A stretch of 64,000 bases of DNA, taken from NCBI RefSeq assembly GCF_003925875.1, contig NZ_AP019309.1, forward strand, positions 2,170,001 through 2,234,000, read 5' to 3'. The notes beneath the pieces were generated by a model, which did not search any database, was not told where the DNA came from, and worked only from the letters and a program-made list of their open reading frames with translations. This stretch comes from Intestinibaculum porci (GTDB taxonomy: Bacteria; Bacillota_I; Bacilli_A; Erysipelotrichales; Coprobacillaceae). The translations under genes and the position numbers were made by a program. Every line of letters begins with the position of its first letter. The first letter of the stretch is position 1. Positions 17,105-26,688 of this stretch are shown here, piece by piece.

Positions 17105-17615
17105 ATAATACTAATGATGGAGCGGTGTAAACACGCGCTAATAATTCCTGATTTAATGCATAAAGGCCTTTAGGATCATTGCCAAAGAGTTTGAACTTCT
17201 TGAGCAGATCATCCGCTGTCTTTTCTTCTTCCCCCTGTTCTTTGACGAACCAGTCAAAGCACTGCATCGTTCTGAAATCATCAACATCTTTCGCTGCTTT
17301 ATAAATCTTATTAATCAGACTAGTGACATACTCTTCATGGGCTAAGCCCTGGGTAAGAGGATCTTCTAAGCTATTAAGCGTCGCTTCTGGTTTGTCAATG
17401 ACATCAAAGGTTACACGATGACCATTGTTTTGTAAATATGTTCTCATTAACAAAGCATGATCTCTTTCTTCCTGCGCCTGAATATCATACCAGTGGCCAA
17501 AACCATCTAAGCCCTGATCATAATAGTAGTTCGCAAATTCTAAGTACAGATAAGCTGAGTAAAACTCCTTATTGATCTGTTCATTAATCAAAGTACTGAC
17601 TTTTTCATTTAACAT
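17103..17615 (-). CDS. ftnA: Ferritin, non-heme
   Basis: A 170-residue four-helix ferritin that stores iron as a 24-mer shell. The ferroxidase ligands are in place: E17 in NKEFYSAYLYLEF, E50 and H53 in QAQEERDHA, then the Glu of LAHEEYV and E/Q of VKEQGEEEK. The start at 17615 has a GAGGTG box. The next gene upstream is the suf operon, so iron storage and iron-sulfur assembly genes are neighbours, although 45 bases and a likely separate promoter lie between. Confidence 0.92.
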   Translation of the reverse strand: MLNEKVSTLINEQINKEFYSAYLYLEFANYYYDQGLDGFGHWYDIQAQEERDHALLMRTYLQNNGHRVTFDVIDKPEATLNSLEDPLTQGLAHEEYVTSLINKIYKAAKDVDDFRTMQCFDWFVKEQGEEEKTADDLLKKFKLFGNDPKGLYALNQELLARVYTAPSLVL

Positions 17616-17659
17616 TTTTCTTCACCTCATCAAAAGTGTAGTCTTGTCTTGTTTACTTG

Positions 17660-18205
17660 TCAAATAATTCCCTTTTCTGTAATAATCAAATCTAATGGCA
17701 CATCTAAAGGATGCGGCTCAGTCGTTTCCACTTGCTGGAAACTGTAAGCTACGCCCACCTTAAGGGCTTTGCTTTCTTTCATATAATAATCATAATACCC
17801 TTTACCATACCCCACGCGATTGCGCTTTTCATCAAAGAGTAATAAAGGCACTATAATCAAATCAGGTTCATCTAATTCTTCATTGGTCATTGGTTCATCA
17901 ACCCCAAAGAAGCCTGGTGCTAAATCATCAAAAGAATGAATATGATAAAAACGCATACGATCATCCTGATCAATGCGCGGCACATAGAAGTCTTTATCAG
18001 AAAAATGACGCTTCATCAGTTCTCTGGTATCAACTTCATGTTTATAGCTGACATAAATAGCGATTTTGTGCGCCTTTTGAAAGGCTTCGGTCTCTTCTAA
18101 AGTCTGACGAATGGATGCACTAAAAGCAAGAAACGTTTCTTCATCTAAGGAGAAACGTTTCTGAATCATGGCTTTACGTGCCTGTTTTTTATCCAACGGA
18201 GTCAC
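17660..18205 (-). CDS. fau: 5-formyltetrahydrofolate cyclo-ligase
   Basis: A 181-residue enzyme that turns 5-formyl-THF into 5,10-methenyl-THF with ATP. The signature [16 protein letters not shown] (family: G-x-G-x-GYYDR-x) lies at about 133-148, and [13 protein letters not shown] precedes it. The start is a GTG at 18205 that overlaps the 3' end of sufB by 17 bases. No clear ribosome site is seen, so expression may depend on coupling to sufB; an internal ATG at residue 13 is the alternative start. It ends the suf transcript. Confidence 0.85.
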   Translation of the reverse strand: MTPLDKKQARKAMIQKRFSLDEETFLAFSASIRQTLEETEAFQKAHKIAIYVSYKHEVDTRELMKRHFSDKDFYVPRIDQDDRMRFYHIHSFDDLAPGFFGVDEPMTNEELDEPDLIIVPLLLFDEKRNRVGYGKGYYDYYMKESKALKVGVAYSFQQVETTEPHPLDVPLDLIITEKGII

Positions 18206-19598
18206 TCATATCCAGCTTTAAGAGCTGATTTAATTCGACCGCATATTCCATTGGTAATTCTCGTGAGAAAGGTTCAATAAAGCCCATCACGATCATTTCG
18301 GTCGCTTGCTCTTTAGTCAAACCGCGAGACATTAAATAGAAGAGCTGATCTTCAGAAACTTTAGAAACCGTTGCCTCATGTTCAATCGTTGATTCATTAT
18401 TGAGCATGACATTATTAGGTATTGTATTAGAGGCACTTTGTTCGTCAAGAATGAGGGTATCACATTCAACTTTAGATTTAGCATTGAATGCTTTCCGATT
18501 CATCCGCACCAAATCACGGAAGTCCGCATGACCGCCATTACGGGCAATGGACTTCGAAATGATCTGACTTGATGTATGTGGTGCTAAGTGAATCATCTTA
18601 GCGCCCGAGTCAATGATCTGCCCTTTATCCCCAACGGCAATCGTAATAACAGAGCCTTTAGCGCCTTCGCCAGCTAATACGCAACAAGGATATTTCATTG
18701 TCACTTTTGAACCGATATTCCCATCGACCCATTCCATTGAGCCGTGCGCTGCAACTTTTGCACGCTGCGTGACTAAGTTGTAAATATTCTTAGACCAGTT
18801 CTGAATTGTGGTATAACGGCAGCTGGCATTTTCGCCAACGACAATTTCCACAACCCCGGCATGCAGCGAATCTTTCGAATAGCTTGGTGCTGTACAGCCT
18901 TCAACATAATGAATATGGGAATCGTGATCAACGATGATCAAGGTACGTTCAAACTGGGCCATACGTTCACTATTGATACGGAAATATGACTGTAATGGCT
19001 TTTCTAAAGTCACTCCAGGGGGTACATAAATAAATGAACCGCCTGACCAGACTGCCCCGTTTAAAGCGGAGAACTTGTTGTCATTGTAAGGAATAACCGT
19101 ATCAAAATACTTTTTAAAGATTTCCGGATATTCTCTTAAACCAGAATCAATATCTAAGAAAATGACGCCTTTTTCACGCACTTCCTCTAACATATTGTGG
19201 TAAACCACTTCTGATTCGTACTGCGCACTCGCCCCGGCTAAGAACTTCTGTTCCGCTTCGGGAATCCCTAATTTATTAAAAGTATTTTTGATAGTTTCTG
19301 GGACTTCCTCCCATTTATCAGTCGTATGATCACTCGGTTTGAGATAATACGTATATTCATCGAAATCCATATCCGATAAATCAACGCCCCAGGTTGGCAT
19401 TGGTTTTTCCAAGAAACATTTTAATGATTTCAGACGGTATGCTAACATCCAGTCTGGTTCTCCTTTGATTTTGGAGATCTCTCTCACTGTTTCTTCATTT
19501 AACCCTTTTGGCGTTTTAAACACTGCTACTTCTTCGTCAATGAAGTCAGCACTGTTATCTGAGGAGATATCATCATATTTGGTCTTATCTACAGCCAT
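18189..19598 (-). CDS. sufB: SufB, Fe-S assembly scaffold
   Basis: A 469-residue SufB, the main scaffold of the SufBC2D complex. [14 protein letters not shown]-type sequence, [21 protein letters not shown], and the late cysteine in [15 protein letters not shown] are typical, as is the C-terminal [19 protein letters not shown]. The ATG (19598) has GGAGGGG upstream and shares one base with the sufU stop. SufB lies last of the five suf genes, the usual order in Bacillota (C-D-S-U-B). Confidence 0.95.
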   Translation of the reverse strand: MAVDKTKYDDISSDNSADFIDEEVAVFKTPKGLNEETVREISKIKGEPDWMLAYRLKSLKCFLEKPMPTWGVDLSDMDFDEYTYYLKPSDHTTDKWEEVPETIKNTFNKLGIPEAEQKFLAGASAQYESEVVYHNMLEEVREKGVIFLDIDSGLREYPEIFKKYFDTVIPYNDNKFSALNGAVWSGGSFIYVPPGVTLEKPLQSYFRINSERMAQFERTLIIVDHDSHIHYVEGCTAPSYSKDSLHAGVVEIVVGENASCRYTTIQNWSKNIYNLVTQRAKVAAHGSMEWVDGNIGSKVTMKYPCCVLAGEGAKGSVITIAVGDKGQIIDSGAKMIHLAPHTSSQIISKSIARNGGHADFRDLVRMNRKAFNAKSKVECDTLILDEQSASNTIPNNVMLNNESTIEHEATVSKVSEDQLFYLMSRGLTKEQATEMIVMGFIEPFSRELPMEYAVELNQLLKLDMSDSVG

Positions 19599-20044
19599 TA
19601 TTTCCCCTCCTTCTCATGTTCTTCTAAAAGCTTTTCTAAAGCATTCCAGCCAATTGTCGCACATTTGATACGATTAGCCTGTTTATGCGTATTTTTAAAC
19701 GCAATCGCTTCTTCAAGCTTATCTTCATCATAATCTTTTTCAAAGATCATGTTCATATAGTTTTTCATCAAATCACGCGCTTCCTCTGTCGTTTTGCCTT
19801 TGACGAGTTCCGTCATGATCGAAGTGGAAGCAGTGGAAATCGCACAAGCTTCCCCGTCAAAACGGACATCATCAATAACATCGCCATTGAATTTTGCTTC
19901 AACATCGATGTTATCAATACACGTTTCGGAGTTCATGTTTGTTTTGATATAAGCAGGATCATCTTTGATGCCATGATTACGTGGATTTTCATAATGATCC
20001 ATAATGATTTCTCTTAAAATCAGCGGATTATCCAAAGAACGCAT
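19598..20044 (-). CDS. sufU: SufU, zinc-dependent sulfur-transfer partner of SufS
   Basis: A 148-residue Suf[10 protein letters not shown] near the N-terminus, C-x-D in [15 protein letters not shown] and IKCATIGW give the three cysteines and one aspartate that bind zinc and accept sulfur from SufS. It overlaps the end of sufS by 17 bases and has a GGAGATG site. Presence of SufU and absence of SufE and SufA from the operon is the Gram-positive arrangement. Confidence 0.93.
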   Translation of the reverse strand: MRSLDNPLILREIIMDHYENPRNHGIKDDPAYIKTNMNSETCIDNIDVEAKFNGDVIDDVRFDGEACAISTASTSIMTELVKGKTTEEARDLMKNYMNMIFEKDYDEDKLEEAIAFKNTHKQANRIKCATIGWNALEKLLEEHEKEGK

Positions 20045-21260
20045 CTAAGAAGTCATCTCCTTTCTTACATACTTCTACAAATGTGTCGATATCTTCTTTC
20101 GTATTATAGAAATATAAAGAAGCTCTGACTGTCGCATTGACATGCAGGAAATCTTTTAAGATTTTCGCACAGTGGTTCCCTGCGCGCACAGCGATGCCAT
20201 ACGTGTTGAATAAAGAAGAAGCATCCTGTGAGAAGACCCCTTTAATATTCATCGCAATAGCACCCGTCGCTTCAGGGTTATATAATTCGACTTTATCAAC
20301 CTGTTTCAGTTTTTCAATGGCATACTTACGTAACTCTATTTCGTAAGCATGGATGTTTTCAATGCCGATGCTTTCAAGATAACATGCGGCAGCGCCTAAG
20401 CCAATGACACCTTCAATATTCGGAGTGCCGGATTCAAAGCGATAAGGAATACTCTTGAGGGATAACTCCCCATCCGCTTCATAGCGGGCATTTGAACCGC
20501 CGCCATAACGTACTGGTTTCATGTCTTCTAATAAAGCCATCTTGCCATAGAGCACACCGATCCCGGTTGGACCACACATCTTATGGCCTGAGAATGCTAA
20601 AAAGTCGATATCATCAGCGACTACGTCGGTTTTGATATGCGGCACTGACTGTGCTCCATCGCAAACGACAACAATATTTTGTTTATGCGCTAAAGCGGTA
20701 ATCTCATGGATGGGAATGACATACCCCATAACATTGGTAACGATCGCTAAAGCAATGATCTTAGTTTTATCGGTAATGGCTTTTTTCACATTTTCAATGG
20801 TTATTGCGCCTTTTTCATCTAAATCAATATATTTGATTTTAGCGCCAGTCATCTTCGCCACATCAAACCAAGGCAAAGTATTAGAGGCATGTTCAGCCAG
20901 CGATAAAAGAATTTCATCGCCTTCTTTTAAGTGATGTAAAGCATAGCCGTAAGCAACCATATTTAAACTGTCGGTTGAACCAGCTGTAAAGATCAATTCA
21001 CGTTTATCCTTTGCGCCGATGAAACGACGAACATCTTCACGTGCCCCTTCGAATTTGGTATCGACGATATGTGATAAATCATAATCGCCACGTTCGGCAT
21101 TAGATGTATATTCAGTTAAATAGCCATAAACGGCATCCGCTACACACTGTGGTTTTAGGGTTGTGGCATTGTTGTCAAGATAGACCAGATCATGATCATG
21201 CATCTTCACATGATTTTTAAACATTGGGAAATCCTGACGAATTTTTTCAACATCGATCAT
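20028..21260 (-). CDS. sufS: SufS cysteine desulfurase
   Basis: A 410-residue PLP enzyme that takes sulfur from cysteine for cluster assembly. The PLP lysine is in FSGHKMCGPTGIG, the cofactor histidine region in LAEHASNTLPW, and the catalytic cysteine in AVRAGNHCAKILKDF; NHC replaces the more common HHC. I chose the ATG at 21260 rather than the GTG three codons earlier because an AGGTAGGTG box precedes it. It overlaps the end of sufD. Confidence 0.94.
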   Translation of the reverse strand: MIDVEKIRQDFPMFKNHVKMHDHDLVYLDNNATTLKPQCVADAVYGYLTEYTSNAERGDYDLSHIVDTKFEGAREDVRRFIGAKDKRELIFTAGSTDSLNMVAYGYALHHLKEGDEILLSLAEHASNTLPWFDVAKMTGAKIKYIDLDEKGAITIENVKKAITDKTKIIALAIVTNVMGYVIPIHEITALAHKQNIVVVCDGAQSVPHIKTDVVADDIDFLAFSGHKMCGPTGIGVLYGKMALLEDMKPVRYGGGSNARYEADGELSLKSIPYRFESGTPNIEGVIGLGAAACYLESIGIENIHAYEIELRKYAIEKLKQVDKVELYNPEATGAIAMNIKGVFSQDASSLFNTYGIAVRAGNHCAKILKDFLHVNATVRASLYFYNTKEDIDTFVEVCKKGDDFLDAFFG

Positions 21261-21261
21261 G

Positions 21262-22158
21262 TTAAGCACCTACCTTTGTCAACGCTTCTTCAAAGCGTTC
21301 TTTGAGATTTTCGTTATCGACGATTTCAATAACTGGTTTAAGATAACCATATGTAATGAGCTGCATGGCCTGACGTTTGGTAAGGCCGCGGCTCTGTAAA
21401 TAGTAGAGATGTTCTTCATCCATCCGGCCAACCGCGGCAGCATGCGAAGCCGCTACATCATATTCATCGATAAATAAATAAGGATTAGCCGATGCAAAGC
21501 AAGTAGGATCAAAGACCATAATCTTATTGGTCTGATGCGATTCACTGCCGTTATTGCCTTTCTTAATCGTGCCTAAACCATCGAGATCTAAGTGTGCACG
21601 ATCTTTAGCAACCCCATAGTTATCCATCACGCCAGTTGTATGGGGAGCATTATGTTCGATATTGATACGATATTTTTTGCGTTGCTCATCTTTTGCCAGA
21701 ATTGCCATGCGGACATGCATTGACGCATTGACACCCGTTAAATGATAATGATAATCGGCATTGACCTGCGCTTCTGATAATTCAGCGTAGCCCATTTCCA
21801 CTCTTGCATCACGAGCAATTGTCCCGGTATCAACATAGTTTTGCGTATGTAAATCATTTCCGCCATTTTCATTAAAGAGATGGAAGGATGCATTTTCATC
21901 AATGACGAAGTCACGCATCAGCGTGGCATCAGCGTTCATAATACGCGTTTCAATGACTTCTGCTTTCGTATGCGCACCCACATGATAATGTAAAGTGTAG
22001 TCATGAGTTAAAATGACAATCACGTGTAAGGTAATTGGGGCGCCTAAATTTAAGGTTAAAGTTTCATGATCAAAAGAGACATTGTCGGGAAGGTTCGACC
22101 CTGTCACTTGGCCATCGTTAATAACGATGTAATGATCATAACTAATTTTGAGATTCAT
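21262..22158 (-). CDS. sufD: SufD, Fe-S assembly complex subunit
   Basis: A 298-residue SufD, shorter than the ~430-residue enterobacterial form. The beta-helix core is recognised by HNAPHTTGVMDNYGVAKDRAHLD-type sequence and by DEYDVAASHAAAVGRMDEEHLYYLQSRGL near the C-terminus (both split over adjoining strands), ending in a C-terminal helix like that of SufB. It partners SufB and SufC. The ATG at 22158 lies inside the end of sufC, so the two are translationally coupled. Confidence 0.9.
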   Translation of the reverse strand: MNLKISYDHYIVINDGQVTGSNLPDNVSFDHETLTLNLGAPITLHVIVILTHDYTLHYHVGAHTKAEVIETRIMNADATLMRDFVIDENASFHLFNENGGNDLHTQNYVDTGTIARDARVEMGYAELSEAQVNADYHYHLTGVNASMHVRMAILAKDEQRKKYRINIEHNAPHTTGVMDNYGVAKDRAHLDLDGLGTIKKGNNGSESHQTNKIMVFDPTCFASANPYLFIDEYDVAASHAAAVGRMDEEHLYYLQSRGLTKRQAMQLITYGYLKPVIEIVDNENLKERFEEALTKVGA

Positions 22159-22978
22159 CAGTGACAACCTTTGCGGCGCAAGTGCCTAACATTGAAGGTA
22201 CGCCTTTGATATTTTCGTCTTGTTCTTCCTTAAGTTCAACGCCTAGTTCTTTGACCCATTCAAAGCCTTCCTTATTAATACGTTCCGCAATTTCATAACC
22301 GCCATCAACCACGATCTTGCCATCTACTAAGACATGCACATGTGTTGGTTTGACTAATTCATAAAGACGATCATAATGTGATACGATGACTAATCCTAAT
22401 TCATCTGACTTCATATTATTAATAGCATCGCTGACGATCTTTAAGGCATCAACGTCTAAGCCTGAATCAATTTCATCCAGCAAAGCAAATTTAGGATTTA
22501 AAAGCTTCATTTGCAGGATTTCATTACGTTTCTTTTCCCCGCCTGAGAAGCCTTCATTTAAATAACGATGGGCTAAGTTTTCATCCATCTGTAATTCATC
22601 GATCGCACTGTCAAGTTTACGAATAAACTGGAACAGTTTCATTGGTTCCTCACGACGCGCATTGATTGCCGCCCGTAAGAAATCACTGTTGGTTACACCA
22701 GGAATCGCTTCGGGATACTGCATTCCTAAGAAAAGGCCCTTTCTCGCTCTTTCATCAACGCTCATGGCTAACACATCTTCCCCATCTAAAGTAATGGAGC
22801 CTGATGTCACGGTATATTTTGGATGACCCATAATCGTGGAAAGTAAGGTTGACTTTCCGTTTCCATTTGGGCCCATTAATGCATGGGTTTCCCCAGTTTT
22901 TATAGTTAGATTTATTCCTTTCAAAATCTCCTTGTCTTCCACACTGACATGGAGATCCTTAATATCTAATACTGACAT
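22142..22978 (-). CDS. sufC: SufC ATPase
   Basis: A 278-residue ABC-type ATPase that powers the SufBCD scaffold. Walker A is GPNGNGKSTL, the signature is FSGGEKKRNEI and Walker B is FALLDEIDSGLD, followed by VIVSHYDRL with the switch His. There are no membrane segments, as expected for this cytosolic ATPase. The C-terminus is ~25 residues longer than usual. I chose the ATG at 22978, three codons inside the longest frame, because GAGGTG is placed seven bases before it. First gene of the operon; the promoter lies in 22985-23140. Confidence 0.95.
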   Translation of the reverse strand: MSVLDIKDLHVSVEDKEILKGINLTIKTGETHALMGPNGNGKSTLLSTIMGHPKYTVTSGSITLDGEDVLAMSVDERARKGLFLGMQYPEAIPGVTNSDFLRAAINARREEPMKLFQFIRKLDSAIDELQMDENLAHRYLNEGFSGGEKKRNEILQMKLLNPKFALLDEIDSGLDVDALKIVSDAINNMKSDELGLVIVSHYDRLYELVKPTHVHVLVDGKIVVDGGYEIAERINKEGFEWVKELGVELKEEQDENIKGVPSMLGTCAAKVVTDESQN

Positions 22979-23168
22979 AATTTTCACCTCGTTAGTTATT
23001 CTAAACTATTGCCCCCGCAAGCGCAAATCATTTGATATTTTTATTTTCCCTGTTTCCTAGTATGTTTATTTTTAACACTGTGGGGAATGATGGGAATTTG
23101 TACGTTTTATTGAAAAGCCCCCTTATTTATGGTAAGATTCCCTAGTGAATATCTATAAGGAGGTCAAT

Positions 23169-24140
23169 ATGAGAGCCAAAAAATTAACGGCCATCGCATT
23201 AAGTGCGATCTTGTTAACAGGATGTACAACTGGCAAAACAGTGGACGGCAAATCTGTTGCAGCGAGCACTTCAATCGATAATATAACGGCCGATGAACTC
23301 TACAATGAGTTAAGCACTGCCGCTTCTTCAGATTCTTCCCTTTTCTCATATGTCTTAGATCAGCTGATCGATGAGCAGTTCCCTGCCACAGACGATATGA
23401 AGCAGAGCGCTGAAGATATGTATAAGAACGTTTTAAGCTCTTATAAACAGCAGTATTCGAGTGAAAGCGAAGCTCTTTCCGCATTGAAGAATGACTTAAA
23501 ATCATCAGGTCAGTATTCAAGCATCAGTGATTATAAAAAGAAACTTGTTTATTCGATTCAGTATGCCGAAATGATGAAGAAATACGTCAAAGCCCATTTT
23601 GATGAAGTCTATAATGACTATTACAAAATGGCAACGCCACGTAAATTATCGATCATCGCCATCAGTTCAACGAATCCAAGTTCACCAAGCAAGGATGAAA
23701 AAGCGAACTTAAAAGAAGTTCAGGCCTTATTAAAGGAAGGACAGAGCTTTGGCAGCGTCGCTGCGAAGTATTCTTCTGATACCTCAACAGCAAGTGCTAA
23801 TGGGTCATTAGGTGTCATTGATACGACCAACTCTTTAAGTTCTACTTATTCAAGTGACGTGGCGACCCAGGCTTTAAAATTAAAAGCAGGTCAGACATCT
23901 AAAGTTATTACCGGCACAAGTGCTTTCTATATCTTACATTGTGATTCTACCGATAAAGCTGCAATTAAGAAAGAATTAAAGAATGTCACGATCGATTCTC
24001 CATTATTAACGTATGATAACTATCTTGTTTATAAAGTCTTCAATACATATAAAGTTTCTTATCATGATGCGAAGATCAAGAAAGCTGTTACTTCATACGT
24101 CAAAAAACAGTTAGCCGCACGGGCTAAGGAAAGGAAGTAA
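23169..24140 (+). CDS. prsA: PrsA-like lipoprotein foldase (parvulin)
   Basis: A 323-residue lipoprotein. The signal peptide ends in the lipobox LLTGC, with C19 as the lipid site. The middle carries a parvulin-type peptidyl-prolyl isomerase domain: RKLSIIAISSTNP, then VAAKYSSDTSTASANGSLG and ALKLKAGQTSKVI. PrsA helps exported proteins fold outside the membrane, which suits a genome with many secreted wall proteins. Start at 23169 because AAGGAGG is six bases upstream; the GTG at 23145 has none. It forms a pair with the next gene. Confidence 0.85.
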   Translation: MRAKKLTAIALSAILLTGCTTGKTVDGKSVAASTSIDNITADELYNELSTAASSDSSLFSYVLDQLIDEQFPATDDMKQSAEDMYKNVLSSYKQQYSSESEALSALKNDLKSSGQYSSISDYKKKLVYSIQYAEMMKKYVKAHFDEVYNDYYKMATPRKLSIIAISSTNPSSPSKDEKANLKEVQALLKEGQSFGSVAAKYSSDTSTASANGSLGVIDTTNSLSSTYSSDVATQALKLKAGQTSKVITGTSAFYILHCDSTDKAAIKKELKNVTIDSPLLTYDNYLVYKVFNTYKVSYHDAKIKKAVTSYVKKQLAARAKERK

Positions 24141-24145
24141 GACGC

Positions 24146-25147
24146 ATGGCAGAAAAGAAAACACCGGCTGCAGAGCCTGATTATTCGTCATTCCGTAAAG
24201 TGCATAAAGTAGAAGTCAAACATGAACATACCTTCAAATTTACGAAAAAAGCCGCTGCTTTAATTGTCTTAGTGGTCATTTTAATCGCTTGCGGAATCAC
24301 CGGGTATGTCCTCACTTCCAATAATGATGGTTACAGCGTGAAAGTTTCTGACAACAAGAAACTGATCACCGGTGATGTCACCATCACGAAGCAAGGCTAC
24401 TTCGAAAACATGTTAAAAAGTTCCGGGGCACAGAAAATTGTCGATGATGCTTACAATGGCATCGTTAATAAACTGATCCCTACTTCAAAATATCAGTCAG
24501 ATATTGATAAGATTGTGAAAAGCAAAGAAAAAGAATATGCTTCTTACATGGGTTCATTAAAATCTTATGCAACCACGATGGGCTATTCTAGTGTCTCTGC
24601 TTTTGAAAAAGCATCAGTTATTCCAGAAGCAAAGCAGGAAGTTTTAAAAAAGAAATATTTCACTGATAACTACAACAGTGTTATCAAGAAATATAAAGTC
24701 TCTTATATTAAAGCGATCACTGTTTCTAAGGAATCAGAAGCCATCAAATTAATCAAACAGGCAACGGATGAAAAAGCCTTCAACAAATTAATGAAGAACA
24801 AAACTTACAAATCTAATGCAACTGATTACAAGATGGTCACAACTAAAACAAGTACCAGTACATTAAATAAGAGCATCAAGGCAAAACTTGGTGAATTCTC
24901 CGCGATGAGTAAAGATGGTGTTTACAAAACAGCAATCAGACAATCATCGAATAAGTTCGTTGTGGTATATGTCTATAACACAGACAAAACAGCGAATAAA
25001 GATAAGATCATCACCGCTTTAACAAACTTATCTGATACCAGCTCAGATGTTGAAGTTTACTACTTAAACAAATATAAGTTCACGGTATATGATAAGAAGT
25101 TAAAAGCAGCGATCAAAAAGATCAACAAAAACTATATTAAGGACTAA
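24146..25147 (+). CDS. Membrane-anchored PrsA/SurA-like protein
   Basis: A 333-residue protein starting five bases after prsA. One membrane segment at about residues 34-58 (AAALIVLVVILIACGITGYVL) follows a charged cytosolic tail; the remainder lies outside. Helical, Lys-rich sequence with SAFEKASVIPEAKQEVLKKKYF and VSYIKAITVSKESEAIKLI resembles the chaperone part and a degenerate parvulin domain of PrsA, without clear active-site residues. It is probably a divergent paralog that works with the preceding foldase. Confidence 0.6.
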   Translation: MAEKKTPAAEPDYSSFRKVHKVEVKHEHTFKFTKKAAALIVLVVILIACGITGYVLTSNNDGYSVKVSDNKKLITGDVTITKQGYFENMLKSSGAQKIVDDAYNGIVNKLIPTSKYQSDIDKIVKSKEKEYASYMGSLKSYATTMGYSSVSAFEKASVIPEAKQEVLKKKYFTDNYNSVIKKYKVSYIKAITVSKESEAIKLIKQATDEKAFNKLMKNKTYKSNATDYKMVTTKTSTSTLNKSIKAKLGEFSAMSKDGVYKTAIRQSSNKFVVVYVYNTDKTANKDKIITALTNLSDTSSDVEVYYLNKYKFTVYDKKLKAAIKKINKNYIKD

Positions 25148-25170
25148 GAAGGCAATGCCTTCTTTTTCTT
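25146..25170 (+). terminator. Terminator of the prsA pair
   Basis: AAGAAGGC pairs with GCCTTCTT around AAT, followed by a T-rich tail. Confidence 0.75.
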
Positions 25171-25222
25171 TTCTTGCGAAAGGTTTCATTTAGAAGTAAA
25201 ATACTTGTAAGGAGGTCATAGT

Positions 25223-25627
25223 ATGGAAGATTGTATTTTCTGTAAAATTGCAGCGAAAGAAATTCCTGGTAAAATTGTTTACGAGGATGACGCCTGCATC
25301 GCATTTTTAGATTTATCTCAGACAACGAAAGGACATACCCTTGTTATTCCTAAGGCGCATTTTGATTCTGTTTTAACCGCTGATCCTGAAGTGGTTGGTC
25401 ACGTTTTTCAGGTCGCGGCTATGTTAGCGAATAAGATTGTGAAAAACTTAGGCGCATCGGGATGTAACATCTTAACCAACGCTGGAGAAGTAGCTGGTCA
25501 GACAGTTCATCATTTCCACATCCATATCATCCCACGCTATGATGACAAGGATACGATTACCATTCAGTTTACTGACAATTCTAAGACTGCAGACTTAGAT
25601 GCTATTCAAAAAGAAATATTAAAATAA
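25223..25627 (+). CDS. HIT-family nucleotide hydrolase
   Basis: A 134-residue histidine triad protein of the HinT/Hit branch. The N-terminal CIFCKIAAKEIP zinc-type motif and the triad HFHIHIIP in the C-terminal third are diagnostic. These enzymes cleave AMP from phosphoramidates. AAGGAGG precedes the ATG. It is a single gene between two hairpins. Confidence 0.92.
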   Translation: MEDCIFCKIAAKEIPGKIVYEDDACIAFLDLSQTTKGHTLVIPKAHFDSVLTADPEVVGHVFQVAAMLANKIVKNLGASGCNILTNAGEVAGQTVHHFHIHIIPRYDDKDTITIQFTDNSKTADLDAIQKEILK

Positions 25628-25629
25628 AC

Positions 25630-25650
25630 AAAGGGGCGCAAAGCCCCTTT
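25630..25650 (+). terminator. Hairpin after the HIT gene
   Basis: AAAGGGGC pairs with GCCCCTTT around GCAAA. The T run is only three bases, so termination may be partial and reach the next gene. Confidence 0.55.
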
Positions 25651-25665
25651 CAAAAGGAGAAAAAT

Positions 25666-26187
25666 ATGTTTTGTAAATACTGTGGTCAGCCCATTTCCGA
25701 TGATGCGCAATACTGTCCCTACTGTAAGAAAGAATTACATCACGATCCCTATGTGCATGATACTGCTCATTCCCATCATAAACCTTTACAGCCCTGGCAG
25801 TTATTATCCTTATTTGGATCCTTCTTATTATTCATTACCATCTTCTTACCCTTTTTTACCATTACCACACCAATGATCATCATCAATACCACAAAAGTCT
25901 ATACTTTATTTGAAACCGCTTATGGTCTGTATTTTCTGTTTTTGTCAGTATTATGTATCATACTTGCCTTATTACGTCAGAAAATCATTATCTTCCCGGC
26001 TATTGGTTCTTTTCTTTTGACCCTTTATGTTATCTTCTCATATGATCAAGTAAGACCTCAATATATCTATGCCACTAAGGGGATTGCTTTCTATCTGATG
26101 TTTGCCTCAAGCTGTCTATTATTAACTGGCGGGATACTCGCCTTTGCATCGCATGCAAAAAGAGATCCCGAAGGACCTCTTCATTAA
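25666..26187 (+). CDS. Zinc-ribbon membrane protein
   Basis: A 173-residue protein. Residues 1-22 form a zinc ribbon (MFCKYCGQPISDDAQYC then CPYC). A His-rich linker follows, and four hydrophobic segments between residues 42 and 165 make it an integral membrane protein. This layout is common in Bacillota, but no function is assigned to it. AAAAGGAG precedes the ATG. Confidence 0.65.
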   Translation: MFCKYCGQPISDDAQYCPYCKKELHHDPYVHDTAHSHHKPLQPWQLLSLFGSFLLFITIFLPFFTITTPMIIINTTKVYTLFETAYGLYFLFLSVLCIILALLRQKIIIFPAIGSFLLTLYVIFSYDQVRPQYIYATKGIAFYLMFASSCLLLTGGILAFASHAKRDPEGPLH

Positions 26188-26424
26188 ATCGGTGTTCCTG
26201 GCAGCTGACTGCCATCATAAAACAAATCAGCCCCCGGTTAAACATTATTCTGACTATCAGCACACATTTCTTCATCCTGTGTTAAGATAATCAATTTCAA
26301 TTATTAAACGAGAAATCAATCCTATTCAATCAATATATATTTACTCACAAATTTCCTTTATGTATCTTTTTAAAATGATATAATGATATTGTTTTCGTTC
26401 CTTCTTTGAAAGGAGGTGATGTCA
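26188..26424. promoter_or_regulatory. Intergenic region with promoter for the 19-codon ORF
   Basis: Mostly featureless AT-rich sequence. A consensus -10 TATAAT at 26379-26384 lies 45 bases before the small ORF at 26425; its -35 is weak. Confidence 0.4.
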
Positions 26425-26484
26425 ATGCTTTCTAGCATCTACGCTAATAGCTTGACAAACGTTTTAAACGATAATAAATCTTGA
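26425..26484 (+). CDS. 19-residue small ORF with strong ribosome site
   Basis: ATG to TGA encodes a 19-residue peptide (MLSSIYANSLTNV then LNDNKS). AAAGGAGGTGAT lies just upstream, an unusually complete Shine-Dalgarno match, with a consensus -10 further up and a terminator 14 bases after the stop. So it is a compact, self-contained transcription unit. The peptide is not hydrophobic, which argues against a classic membrane toxin. It could be a leader or signalling peptide, or the mRNA part of a small RNA. I do not recognise it. Confidence 0.45.
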   Translation: MLSSIYANSLTNVLNDNKS

Positions 26485-26497
26485 GTGTAAGCTACTT

Positions 26498-26530
26498 TAA
26501 AAGGTAAGGATCTAGCCATCCTTACCTTTT
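26498..26530 (+). terminator. Terminator of the small ORF unit
   Basis: AAAAGGTAAGGAT pairs with ATCCTTACCTTTT around CTAGCC, a 13-base perfect stem. It could act on both strands. Confidence 0.75.
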
Positions 26531-26649
26531 CGTTTTGATGCAATGCTTTCTAGCTGCATAAGCATAGTAACACCAACTTCAACACTTTTCAATAATGATA
26601 GGAAAAATCAGGATTTTCTTGCAACATATTTAAAATTTAAATTAAGTGA

Positions 26650-26678
26650 AGAAAAGAGATCCCCAATATGAGGATCTC
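26650..26678 (-). terminator. Terminator of PFOR
   Basis: On the minus strand GGAGATCC pairs with GGATCTC and leads into TTTTC, directly after the stop of the oxidoreductase gene. Confidence 0.65.
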
Positions 26679-26688
26679 CTAAGTTCAA

